The notes under the pieces are model-generated. The model worked only from the letters and a program-made list of their open reading frames with translations, was not told the origin of the DNA and made no database searches. A DNA stretch of 64,000 nucleotides, from NCBI RefSeq assembly GCF_964355755.1, contig NC_092676.1, forward strand, positions 4,942,288-5,006,287, in the 5' to 3' direction. This stretch comes from Antedon mediterranea (lineage: Eukaryota; Echinodermata; Crinoidea; Comatulida; Antedonidae). Made by a program: the position numbers and the translations under genes. Positions 24,701 to 35,807 of the stretch are shown here, piece by piece. Within the stretch, counting starts at the first letter, position 1. Each line of letters starts with the position of its first letter.

Positions 24701-27118
24701 CATTTTATTTACTGATGTTTTCTAACAGTTTGTTAGTATGTATGAAAAGAAATACTGTACTGTATTGTTTATATCCGAATACTGTATAAACGTATTATGA
24801 AAATTATTGAGGAATAAAAATTCTCTAAATCTCTCCCAGTTACTTGCCTCTGCCTGTGTCTACATCCATGACCTCCATCGCATTTTTTACCCCAGTGGCG
24901 TAACGGCTCTGAGCGCTCACTTGCTAAAGCCATGGGCCCACAGCTACCGGGGTCCATGAGCATTGGAGGAAAAACAGGAATTAAAATTCAGCGTTGGAGA
25001 GCCACTTGATTCCTAAACCAGAGGCCTCATGCCTCTGCGTTACGCCACTGCATATGCCTCTCTATTTTTACCTGCTGGTTTCCTTACAACATAACCAAGT
25101 CATTTCCATCTCCTTGTTTAGCGGATGATGTCATTATAATGAGGTTTTTGTGAAGCTCTGTTATTTAGTTGCGCCATCTGATCTTCAGAATTGTTCTTCT
25201 TATATCAATTAACTAATTTATGCAAAATCATCTCCTTATTTTTCAGGTATACAACGGAACAACGTTGGTCCATTTTATAGACGGGTTCGATACAGCAAAG
25301 AGTAACTGGATGCGCCACGTCCAGCCAGCTCCAGGCATGACCCACCTGCAGAACGTTGTCGCTTGCCAACATGGAACTGAAATCTTCTTCTACACCACTC
25401 GTTGTATTTTAGAAGGAGAGCAACTTTTCGTCTGGTATTGTCGAGAATTCAGCGAACGATTGAAATGGAAAATTCAGAGCCCTCTGAACTCTAATGGTAG
25501 GCACATTAATACTATTTATATGAGTGTATACGATTGGTTTTTTTCGTATCATCACGTGTCGTGCATTATTTTGAAGGTTTATTGCACGCTCATGTTTTGA
25601 GAAATACATTTACGCGGGAGGCTGGTGAATAATGCGCGACCGAAATCATCTGTGGGGTGCACCCACAGATTGTAGCATCTAAAACTAAAAAACAATCAAG
25701 TGTAGGCATATGTTAAAACTAATATTTAACCTCACTTATTTGTATTCTCTTGAACAGGTAATAACACGAGTTTTGTAGGTAAACCGCTACAAGTTGGAAT
25801 TGGCAAGAACAACGATTTCGTCGAAGCACTTGATCTTCGTAACCATGTTGAACGTCAGCCTAAACGACCGAACTTTGACACGGCAATATACAATCACTTT
25901 AACACTATGAGCCTTACAGATAAATTCACCGGCTTTACGTATGGCCGCGGCGATTTTACGCAACGCAAGTCCTTCACTACACAAAGAACTTCGCGTGTTT
26001 CTTCTCTACCACCGGTTAACATCAAACGCGAACCACTATCACCAATTGCAAAGGCGCGAAGCGTCAGTCCAACGTTTTCCGCAGACTATGTACACCAAAT
26101 GCACTTTAATAGCAGAACGAACTTTACTTCACATCACATCAGACAACCAATACCGTACGTCTTACCACACTTCCCATCTGCTTATATGCAAGAGCAATCA
26201 AAGATGTATTTCAACAAAACGCCAGAAATGAGTAGAAACAATCAAAATCTTTACATAGATATCCCAAAAATGATTCCCACTCCTCCAGAGGTCACTCCAG
26301 TCCATCAGGGTATTTCAAATAACAAAAGTCCAACTGATTTTCCCGCCAGTCCAGATAAAAATCTAAAAAAGAGATCGAAATGTGTAAATCCATTTTATGG
26401 GCACAAGTCGCTACCGTATCCTTTAAGGAAAGAACAGGGCAAGATTGTATACGAATGCAACGTTTGTACAAAAGTGTTTGGCCAACTTTCCAATCTTAAA
26501 GTTCACTTAAGAGTACATAGTGGTGAGCGACCATTCACATGTGATGTTTGCAGAAAGGGTTTTACACAGTATGCTCACCTGCAGAAGCACAATCTTGTCC
26601 ACACCGGGGAAAAGCCATTCACTTGTGATCACTGCGGAAAGAGATTCAGCAGTACAAGTAACTTAAAAACACACATGCGTTTACACAGTGGAGAGAAACC
26701 GTTCAACTGTTCAAAATGCAACTTAAAATTTACACAGAGAGTGCATCTACATCTACACGATCGGCAGCATGAAGGAAATGGCCATAACACCGATGTACAC
26801 CGTAAAAAGTTTATAGACAGTGACTGTACCATATTGGACCAGAGTCCTGATTACAACCCCGTGAGTCAGTTAACAGATTTAGACGATTCAACCAATCTTG
26901 ATGACGCGCAGTCTATCACAGAAAGATATTGCTCAGATTCAAAACAATCAATGTACGCGGAAAAATCACGTGATTCAAGTATCGATAGCTTTACGGATCT
27001 TGAAGGGTCAAATAACTCACCTACCCAAGACATTCACGTAAAAGAGTTTATCATGTTTGAAGAGAAAGAACACGAAGGTCATGCTTTGCCAAAACCTACC
27101 ATTCCAACTGAAACGTAG
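21706..27118 (+). CDS. PRDM1: PRDM1 / Blimp-1 transcriptional repressor, 4 coding exons, 632 aa
   Basis: PR/SET-domain C2H2 zinc-finger factor; the family represses transcription in the nucleus and directs cell fate. Coding exons 21706-21873, 23035-23154, 25247-25496 and 25758-27118, all with GT/AG borders and compatible phases, total 1899 nt (632 aa plus stop; human PRDM1 is about 825 aa). The first ATG follows an in-frame TAG just upstream. The PR domain spans about residues 43-163, with [25 protein letters not shown] and [12 protein letters not shown] low-complexity linker follows, then [14 protein letters not shown] directly before four C2H2 fingers (about 411-520) with [15 protein letters not shown] and [15 protein letters not shown], close to PRDM1 fingers 1-4. 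The fifth finger of vertebrate PRDM1 is not visible. Introns carry MITEs. A further 5' noncoding exon cannot be excluded. The identity is secure from the PR domain plus the diagnostic fingers. Confidence 0.95.
21902..22050. mobile_element. MITE family B, diverged copy in PRDM1 intron 1
   Basis: Begins AAAGCTTGGTTTACACTAGG and keeps GACCAATCACAACGC and CTTGCGTTGCGCTTACC. The right terminus is degraded (TCGTCGAGTCTAT). Confidence 0.65.
22088..22212. repeat. 40-bp tandem repeat with CGCGCGTAC and ATGATCAT, ~3 copies
   Basis: Copies begin with ACGCGCGCGTAC at 22088, 22128 and 22168, with a truncated fourth at about 22199. Each has a CGATCATCG- or TGATCATCG-type palindrome in the middle. It lies in PRDM1 intron 1, about 215 bp after exon 1. 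Confidence 0.85.
23584..23756. mobile_element. MITE family B copy in PRDM1 intron 2
   Basis: Inverted termini TGGTGGTTCCAACTAGAACG and CGTCCTAGGGAACCA, with GCAACGCAAGG, CGTGATTGGTCAA and CGTCCTTGCGTTGCG inside. Confidence 0.75.
24225..24405. mobile_element. MITE-like family C copy in PRDM1 intron 2
   Basis: Starts GGCGTAACGGTAATGAGCGCTCAC and ends CTCTGCGTTACGC, giving inverted GCGTAACG/CGTTACGC termini. It shares AAAAACAGGCATTAAAAT with copies at 24892-25051 and 44640-44812. Noncoding. Confidence 0.7.
24892..25051. mobile_element. MITE-like family C copy in PRDM1 intron 2
   Basis: Inverted termini CAGTGGCGTAACGG and CTGCGTTACGCCACTG. The interior (GAGCGCTCACTTGC, AAAAACAGGAATTAAAAT, GAGGCCTCATGCCTC) matches the copy 670 bp upstream. 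Confidence 0.8.
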
Positions 27119-28520
27119 CTTATTACTTCCCAATTTATCCTTTTTTTTAATAATTAAGATTGTATATATTATGTACAGATTAAGGTATAATGTAAATATT
27201 GAAAACGTTGTTGTAGAGAATATAAAAGTATAATTCCAGAGTATAATTAGACAAGTATTAGAAAATGGTTTGACCAATATTGAAGCATTTGCAAACATTC
27301 TATCTGCAGAAATGTGTACACCGGAGCGACCCTTTAACTCACTGGCAACTACAAGGTGATACCCAATTTTAATGACAACTTGGTATATTTAAACAATAGA
27401 AAACCAACATTGTCATTCTTAAAAAGACCCTCTAAGTTGGTACAAAATAATGGATTACAACAACTTTGTGTGTATTCTTTATAATGAGCACTATTATTGT
27501 TTCTTTCCATTCTTTTACTTCTTGTAGAATTTATCTACTTTTGAGAGAATCGTATCAACTAATAGAATGCATTGATATGTGCATTATCTATGCAGTGTGC
27601 ACTATCTGTTTCTAACTATTGATAGTTTTAAGTGCTTTTTGTAGAATTTTTTTCTTCCTGTAATTTTTGTAATTTGAAAGAAAAAGGAAATTGAATTATT
27701 TATTTGATTTAATTACATTCAAATATTCACACATATCTATACATCTAATGTATATTTAAATTGTACACGCATTGCTTAAACAACACATAACTTAAAAGAA
27801 TGGTTCGATTGTGGTTAGTTCGTCTAGCACTCCCACTTTGTAGAAAGGGTTTCCGCCAATTAAAGACTCTCCCACTTTAAAGTCTACTTTTACGTGACCC
27901 AGATCAACACCAAGTTTTCCTAAAGTAAAATGAGTCTAAACATTGTGGTCTTTAATAGGCAGGCATGTGATTCCTTTCGTAGACTTTCCACTATCTTTTT
28001 TCTTTTTTGTATGCATAAGTATGGCACGGAATGTGTGCCAAAGTATTTGTAATTTAATAAATTCAATTCGCCGTTAAGAACCTACAACCGGTCACTTATT
28101 CGTATTTATAATACCAGCATTAATTTTGAAATAATGAATAAGCCGTCATATTTTCAGTGTTTCCTTATTTCATTCTGTATTTAGTAAGAAATTGTATTTA
28201 TATGTGTTAATGAAGGAAATAAATGTTATTTTGAATGATTTATTGATGAGCTATTTATAAGTTAATAATATTTAATGGTATCGCTTCATTTTCGATGTGT
28301 TTATTTACATCAACACCATGGGGGAATAAGAAAGGAATTAGATTTATGTTATGCTAGGTAATAATGCTTATTGATAATTTCTAAATTAAATAAACCTTTG
28401 TTGGCAAGTAATCAAGATATAAATAAAGGAATGCTGAAGTGAAATTTCGTTTGTTTATTTTAAATGATTTTTTATATCATCTATTTTGGTTTGATTTAAA
28501 ATAAATCAACCGATCGATGA
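27119..28520 (+). other. Probable PRDM1 3' UTR and downstream flank
   Basis: AT-rich and noncoding after the PRDM1 stop. An AATAAA hexamer occurs at 28218-28223 and others nearby (28386-28430), so the transcript could end around 28.2-28.5 kb. The exact end cannot be decided from sequence. Confidence 0.4.
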
Positions 28521-29487
28521 CCTGGGCGCATTATTTTTTTTCCTATGATGTTAAGGCAGAAATCATGAATAATTCAATACCTTAATTATTTTCTATTATA
28601 AAGAATTGCAAGACAGCTTATCTACTTCCTAAATTTACTAAACCTAACCCTCTAAATAATCTCTCTCAACTATTAAAAAAAAAGTTGTTCTTGAAAGACC
28701 TCCAGTGTAATGTTAAAGCCTTTAACCCAAATATTTCGGTTGGAAAACGCTGTTTACACAAATTATTTAATCTCTCTGCATCAGAGCCATATATAGAGAG
28801 AGTTACGACTTTGCGTTCACGGATTTTAGAAAGTCACGTGGTGTGCACGCCGGCCATGTTTGTGTCCAACTATGCCTATGTAGCGTATGGAGTCGATTCA
28901 TTTGCTCAAAAAATGTATAACATTCACAAGGCTTTAAATATCGAATTTAATATCAAAACAATCAATTTGTTTAAAGGTTTTTGTTAAGATAATAACGAAA
29001 TCATAAAGTTACAGCGAACATGATTTTAAACAACAAAATGTAAAAACAATGCATTACTAATAGAGAATCACTGTACAAACTAAACGCGCACGCGTAGAGC
29101 GTGCATGGAGCGCACAACCAGAGCCGTTCCGAAATTGCTATTTTTGTTGTTTTAAATCATGTTCGCAGTAACTTTATAATTTTTTTATTATTTTAACAAA
29201 AACCTTTAATCAAATTGATTGTTTTGATATTAAATTCGATAATTAAAGCCTTTTGAACGTTATACATTTTCAAAACAAAAGACTCAACTCCATACGCTAC
29301 ATAGGAATAGTTGGACACAAACACGGCTTCTAATCCATTCAATGCCGTAACTCTCTCTATATATGGCTCTGTCTCTGCATGCCTATATAGCGCCCTCTAT
29401 AATGTCCCATATTATGTAATTATTCTAAGAAATTATTATTCATGATTTCTGCCTTAATTGCTGAGAAAAAGAATAATGCGCCCTGGG
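28521..29487. mobile_element. Large foldback (inverted-repeat) element, ~970 bp
   Basis: The left arm starts at CCTGGGCGCATTATT (28521) and the right arm ends at AATAATGCGCCCTGGG (29487). The arms share, in inverted order, GGCAGAAATCATGAAT, CCATATATAGAGAGAGTTAC, TATGTAGCGTATGGAGT, TTTAATATCAAAACAATCAA and GCGAACATGATTT. The centre is GC-rich (about 29080-29125). The left arm has about 160 extra bp (28608-28770). A 100-codon open frame (28685-28987) lies in the left arm; its 3' half is echoed in the right arm. I recognise no protein family. Confidence 0.8.
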
Positions 29488-29936
29488 CTATTTGTTAAAA
29501 TAGAGGAAAGCGTGTTTGTTACCTTGAGGTAAAAGGTCGGAGGTCGGGGGTTGGGGGTTGGGATGGTTCTGCATGGAAATGCCTTAGTTCGTACATAAAG
29601 CGTGCAGTCAATTTCTAGCTCAATTGTGCACTAACACTTAGGCCTATACAAAATATGACAAAATCATTCAGGCATGTTATCTTGTGTATCTTTTTTTTTA
29701 AAAAAACCCAGAAAGACACAATAATAATACTAGGTTATTGAGAAACCAAACTAAACATGCGTCTAAAATACAATCTAAAAAATTCTTACAAAACGAAGTA
29801 TAAAACTATTATAGTTAAAAATATCTCAAACAGCGCCTCCTATAGAATGTGTGCGTATTAATATAATCATCTTGCGTAATCGAATTGTCGAGTTATACTG
29901 ATCGCACAAACCAATATGACCTAGAGCATGTATACA
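29488..29936. other. Spacer between foldback element and tandem array
   Basis: AT-rich with a short GGTCGGGGGTTGGGGGTTGGG patch near 29540. No gene seen. Confidence 0.4.
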
Positions 29937-30186
29937 TTATTAGTTATCCGCTTGGTATACCAAGCGGATAACTCCTTGTTATTGTATGAGATCAACAGTT
30001 TTTTTCTGTATTATTAGTTATCCGCTTAGTAGCGGATAACTCCTTGTAATCGTCCTGTTTCATCATATTTTTTTTTTTTTTGGTTATCCGCACTTGGCGG
30101 ATAACCTCTTGTTATTGTCAGGATCTTTTTTTTTTTTTTTTTGGTTATCCGCACTTGGCGGATAACCCCTTGTTATTGTCAGGATC
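29937..30186. repeat. Four tandem palindromic 5' modules of the rolling-circle-type array
   Basis: Four copies (about 29937, 30010, 30080, 30142) each contain a hairpin built on TTATCCGC and GCGGATAAC (for example GGTTATCCGCACTTGGCGGATAACC), followed by CCTTGTTATTGTC-like sequence and poly-T. The GCGGATAACC half recurs subterminally at the 3' end of the large units at 31321 and 32484 (shortened in the other two), forming an asymmetric inverted repeat between the two ends of the array. Confidence 0.75.
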
Positions 30187-31362
30187 TTTTTTTTATTTTT
30201 CTTTTTCTCTTTTTTTTTCTATTTTCTTCTTTCTTTCCACAAATTTTGTTGCTAGTGTATCTCTAAATCTTCTTAACATAACATTGTATAACTTTATCAG
30301 AAGATTGACCTCTATCTGAAGATGTCGTAATAAGGTTTTCAGTCGTGTCCGAGTTGCGCAGCGTAAGTTACGCGCGATTTTATGAATTTCAATGATTGAT
30401 CATAGAATAAAACCTAAAAGTTTGTTTGTATTGAAACTTGGTGAAAATTTAAGTCATATAATGCGCAAACTTTCTATGGATTAAAAATTGCATGCTTCAC
30501 AAAAAGTTACGCGCGCACGCGCGTTTGAAATTTCAAAATGCGAAAAATCAATTTCTAATCAACTTTCTACGCGTTTCATGTCATTTTGAGCATTTCAAAA
30601 ATTCCAACGCGTGCGCAATTTTTTTACGCGCGCGTGCGCACGTAGCGCAAAAACATCATTTTTTTGCTTGATTTTTGTTTTTCCTGTCTTTTTTAGTAAA
30701 TTTACCAACTTTCAAACAATTTCAACTTAAAATCACGTCATACGAGCACGTAGAATTAAACAATTTACGCGCATTTTTTATGAAAAAGTTCAAAAATTTG
30801 TCAAAATTATGCCTTTTTTTAAACAGTCATAGATTCTAAACTACGTGGTGAACTTTTTTAAAATTACATATTCTGAATGTAGATGAGTTGTAGATATCGA
30901 ATCATGCATCGATTTGGCTAACCGGACATTGTGACGTCATCGTATGGCCACACGAATATCAAAGATAGGATTTTTGTCTCTTTCGTCATTGCTCATCACA
31001 TTTAATAGAGCGCATCTCCACTTATCCGTATTCCATTTTCCCCCATTTTTATATATTGTCTAGGTCAATCAATTATCTTTCGATTGATTTACCATTTTTA
31101 AAATTGTTATGACGTCATCATGTCCAAAAGCGTCAATAACTTTGGTCACTTATTTTCACCTATTCTACACTGTATGTAGTACGTATACAGTATAATAGTG
31201 TATACCGTATATACTTAAACGTGACACAAAATAGAGGGCGCACTAACATTTTTTTCAGTGGCATAATCGTTTTTCTGCACGCAATATTCTAACGTATGAC
31301 GTGCACGTGGCTTTTGCGCTGCGGATAACCTAACTCGTCCGTAGTGACGAGTTCAAATCTAG
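30187..31362 (+). mobile_element. Helitron-like non-autonomous unit 1 (~1.17 kb)
   Basis: Noncoding unit starting near TCTTCTTTCTTTCC. It contains GTAAGTTACGCGCGATTTTATG, GCGCACGCGCG, CGTCATACGAGCACGTAGAATT and two TGACGTCA octamers. The 3' end has GCGGATAACC, then an 8-bp perfect hairpin (AACTCGTC / GACGAGTT, 31332-31353), then CTAG at 31359-31362 followed by T. A hairpin a few bases before CTRR-T is the known 3' terminus of Helitrons; here it is repeated in four units. No Rep/helicase coding is present, so it would be non-autonomous. The exact 5' end is uncertain. Confidence 0.65.
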
Positions 31363-32525
31363 TTTTTTTTTTTTTTTTTTCTTTCTTATTCTTCTTTCTT
31401 TCCCAGAATTTTGTTGCGCGTATATCTCTAAATCTTCTCAACATAACATTTTGTAACTTTATCAGAAGATTGATCTCTATCTGAATATGTCGTAATAAGG
31501 TTTTCGGTACCGTTTGAGTTGCGCAGCGTAAGTTACGCGCGATTTTATGAATTTCGCGTATTTAATTTAGATCGAAAACTATTAAACCATTTAAATTGAA
31601 ACTTGGCAAAAGTTTAATTTATATCATGCGCTAACTTTCTATGGAGAGAAAATGGCATGTTTCACAGAAAGTTACGCGCGCACGCGCGTTTAAAATTTCA
31701 AAATGGGAAAAATCAATTTCTAATCAACTTTCTACGCGTTTCATGTCATTTTGAGCATTTCAAAAATTCCCACGCGTGCGCAATTTTTTTACGCGCACGT
31801 GCGCACGTAGCGCAAAAACATCATTTTTTTGCTTGATTTTTGTTTTTACTGTCTTTTTTAGAAAATTTACCAACTTTCAAACAATTTCGACTTAAAATCA
31901 CGTCATACGAGCACGTAGAATTAAACAATTTACGCGCATTTTTGATGAAAAAGTTCAAAAATTTGTCAAAATTATGCCTTTTTTTAAACAATCATAGATT
32001 CTAAACTACGTAGTGAACTTTTTTATAATTACATATTCTGTTAGTAGATTAGTTGCAGATATCAAATCATGCATCAATATGGCTAACCGGACATTGTGAC
32101 GTCATCGTATGACCACTCGAATATAAAATAAATGATTTTTGTCTCTTTCCTCGTAGCTTGTCACATTTAATATAGCGCATCTCCACTTATTTGTATTCCA
32201 TTTCCCCCCATTTTTTTATGTTGTCTAGCTCTATCAATTATCTTTCGGACGATTCACCATTTTCAAAATTGTGATGACGTCATCATGTTCAAAAGCGTCA
32301 ATAACTTTGGTCACTTATTTTCACCTATTCTGCACTGTATGTAGTACGTATACAGTATATAGTGTATACCGTATATACTCAGACGTGACGAAAAATAGAG
32401 AGCGCACTGAAATTGTTTCAATGACTTAATCGTTTTTCTGCGCGCAATATTTTAACGTATGACGTGCGCGTGGCCTTTGCGCTGCGGATAACCTAACTCG
32501 TCCGTAGTGACGAGTTCAAATCTAG
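31363..32525 (+). mobile_element. Helitron-like non-autonomous unit 2 (~1.16 kb)
   Basis: Direct repeat of unit 1, collinear throughout (same TACGCGCGATTTTATGAATTTC, CATGTCATTTTGAGCATTTC and ATGTAGTACGTATACAGTAT segments). It ends in the same hairpin (32495-32516) and CTAG (32522-32525). It lacks the palindromic 5' module and joins directly to unit 1 after a T-rich run. Confidence 0.65.
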
Positions 32526-34049
32526 TTCTGTATTATACTTCTTTCCTTCTGTCATTTTTGTGCGTCGCGTTTCTCTAAAACGTGTAAACAGAACATATCG
32601 TAACTTTGTCAACATATCGACATTTACGTGAACTTGTGCACCTCCTATTTTTGAATGACGTCAGAGTTGCGCAACGTGACTTACGCGCGATTTTATGAAT
32701 TTCAATGATTGATCATAGACTAAAAACCAAACATAATTTTGTTTTGACACTTTGTGAAAATTTAAGTCACATCAAGCGCAAACTTTCTATGGATTAAAAA
32801 TAGCATGTTTCACAAAAAGTTACGCGCGCACGCGCGTTTAAAATTTTAGAGTGCGAAAACTCAACTTCTAATCAACTTTCTATGCGTTTCATGTCATTTT
32901 GAGCATGTCAAAAATTCCCACGCGCGCGAAACTTTTTACGCACGCGGTTCACACGTAGCGTTAAAAACATATTTTTTTCGCGTGATTTATGTTTTTTCAG
33001 CCTTTTATAGTAATGTTACCAACTTTTAAACAATTTCGACTTAAAATTACGTCATACGAGCACGTCGAATTAAATAATTTGCACGCGTTTCTGGTGAAAA
33101 AGTTCAAAAATTCGTCAAAATTATGCCTATTTTTAAACAGTCATAGATTCTAAACTACATGGAGAACTTTTTTTTAATTACATATTCTGGAAGTTGATGA
33201 GTTGTAGATATCGAATCATGCATTAATATGGCTAACCGGACATTGTGCCATCATCGTATGGCCACGCGAATATAAAATATAGGATTTTTGTCTCTTTCGT
33301 CATAGCTCATCACATTTAATAGAGCGCATCTCCACTTATTCGTTGTCCATTTTCAGCCCGATTTTAATATATTCTAGGACAATCAACTATCTTTTGCATG
33401 AATTAAAATTTTTTTAATTTTTTTAACGTCATCATGCCTAAAAATTTAAATTACATTGGTCATTAATTTCATCTTTACAGTAAATTTTAATCTGTTATAG
33501 CTCGTAAGAATAAAATGTGATAATCACGATTAAAACGTTTTCAGGAAGCTATTGTATTGTAGATACAAAATCATGTGAAAATTTTGCCAATCGAATGTTG
33601 TGACGTCATCATATGGCCAGTTAAATACAAAAAGTCGTATTTTCATCTTTTGCGTTATATTTCATTACATTTAAAAGAGCGCGCATCAATATTTCACGTA
33701 TTCAAATTTCTTCTACACGTTAATATGTTGTTGCTGAGATAATTTCATTCTGAAATTTCTACTTTTGCATTTCATTTAAAAACCGTCAAGATGTCAAAAA
33801 TTACAATAAAATACGGGTCCCGTAATTTCACCTATTTTACACTGTTTGTGATATGTATACAGATTGTACTGTGTATACTATGTATATGACACAAAATAAC
33901 AGAATTCAGAAATAACAACATATCATATTCTTCAGTTCAGGTCATAATGCCTTAATATTTTTCTGTGTGCAATATTCTAACGTATGACGTGCATGTGGCG
34001 TTTGTCGAGCGGATAACTAACTCGTCAAAGTGACGAGTTTCATGTCTAG
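32526..34049 (+). mobile_element. Helitron-like non-autonomous unit 3 (~1.52 kb, long form)
   Basis: Same order of segments as units 1-2 but about 360 bp longer. The extra block contains TAATCACGATTAAAACGTTTTC and a second GTGACGTCATCATATGGCCAG. The terminal hairpin is AACTCGTCA / TGACGAGTT (34019-34039), followed by CTAG at 34046-34049. Confidence 0.65.
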
Positions 34050-35571
34050 TTCTTCTTTCCATCCTTCCTTTTTGTGGATCGCGTTTCTCTAAAATGTGTA
34101 AACATAACATTTCATAACTTTGACAACATATGGGTATTTACGTGAAGTTGTGCACCTCCTATTTTTGAATGACGTCATAGTTGCGCAACGTAACTTACGC
34201 GCAATTTTATGAATTTCAATGATTGATCATAGATTAAAAACTAAAAGTCATTTAGTATTGACACTTTGACAAAATTTAAGTCATATCAGGGGCAAACTTT
34301 CTAAGGATTAAAAATGGCATGTTTCACAAGAAGTTACGCGCGCACGCGCATTTAAAATTTCAAAATGCGCAAAATTAATTTCTAATCAACTTTTTATGCG
34401 TTTCTTGTCATTTTGAGCATGTCAAAAATTCCCACGGGCGCGCAATTTTTTACGCACGCGGTGCGCACGTAGCGTTAAAAACATATTTTTTTCCCTTGAA
34501 TCATATTTTTCAAGCCTTTCCTAGTAATTTTGAAAACAATTTAGACCTTTTCAAATTTAAATAACGCCATACGAACACGTTGAATTAAACATTTCATGCG
34601 CGTTTTTTATGAAAAAGCTTAAAAAATCGTCAAAATTATGTCTTTTTTTAAACAGTCATAGTTTCTAAAGTAAACCGTGAACCGTTTATTTTTATTACAA
34701 AATCTAGAAGTTGATGAGTTGTAGATATCGGATCATGCATCGATAAGGCTAAAAAAACATTGTGACGTCATCGTATGGCCACACGAATGTAAAATATAGG
34801 ATTTTTGTCTCTTTCGTTATTGCTCATCACATTCAATGGAGCGCATCACGCTTATCTGTATTCCTTTTTCTCCTACATTTATATATTGTGTAGGTCAATC
34901 AACTTTCTTTAGCATGAGATAAAAATATTTTAATTTTTATGACGTCATCATGCCAAAAAATTTTAATTACGTGGGTCATTAATTTCATCTTTACAGTAAA
35001 TTTTAATCTGTAATAGCTCGTAAGAATAAAATGTGATAATCACGATTAAAACGTTTTATGGAAGCTATTGGATTGTAGATACGAATTCATGTAAACATTT
35101 TGCCAATCGGATGTTGTGACGTCATCATATGGCCAGTTGAATAAAAAAAGTCGTATTTTCATATTTTGCGTAATAGTTCATCACATTTAAAAGGGTGCGC
35201 ATCTATATTTTACGTATTCAAATTTCTTCTACACGTTAATATGTTGTTCCTGAGATAATTTCCTTCTGAAATTGCTATCTAAGTGTTTCATTTTGATACC
35301 GTCGCCATGTTAAAAATTGGAATAAATGGCGGGTCCCGTAATTTCACCTATTCTACACTGCATGTAATATGTATACAGATTATACTGTTTGCATGTATAC
35401 TATATGACACAAAATTGAAAGAATTCAGCACTAACAGCATATCATATTCTTCAGTTCTTGTCATAATGCCATAATCTTTACCTGTGTGCAATATTCCAAC
35501 GTAAGACGTGCACGTGGCGTTTGTCGTGGTGCGGATAACTAACTCGTCAAAGTGACGAGTTTCATGTCTAG
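34050..35571 (+). mobile_element. Helitron-like non-autonomous unit 4 (~1.52 kb, long form)
   Basis: Closest to unit 3, including the extra block. The hairpin is AACTCGTCA / TGACGAGTT (35541-35561), and CTAG (35568-35571) closes the array. After it the sequence changes to unrelated DNA. Confidence 0.65.
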
Positions 35572-35602
35572 TTCTGATTTAGTCTATAAACGATGGCCAA
35601 CG

Positions 35603-35769
35603 GAGACATTTATATATATATATATATATGCACTGATGAAGGGCTAGTGTTGCCCGAAAGCTCTGCTAACTTTTCTGGCTGTTTACAAAAAGCGAAAAGC
35701 TATATCAAAACGATAAAATAAACAGCCAGAAAAGTTAGCAGAGCTTTCTGGCAACCCTAGCCCTTCATC

Positions 35770-35801
<32 letters not shown>

Positions 35802-35807
35802 TGTCTC
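35603..35807. mobile_element. Palindromic element with hammerhead-like cores in both arms
   Basis: Arms 35603-35685 and 35719-35807 are inverted copies (GAGACATTTATATA, TA repeat, GCACTGATGAAGGGCTAG, GAAAGCTCTGCTAAC, TTTTCTGGCTGTTTA). The + arm holds CTGATGA (35633-35639), a GGGC/GCCC stem, GAAA (35656-35659) and a GC-TCT-GC mini stem III followed by TA. This matches the conserved hammerhead ribozyme core with the very short stem III known from Penelope-like retroelements. The minus arm (35734-35771) has one changed stem II base. I see no convincing stem I, so activity is doubtful. Confidence 0.5.
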
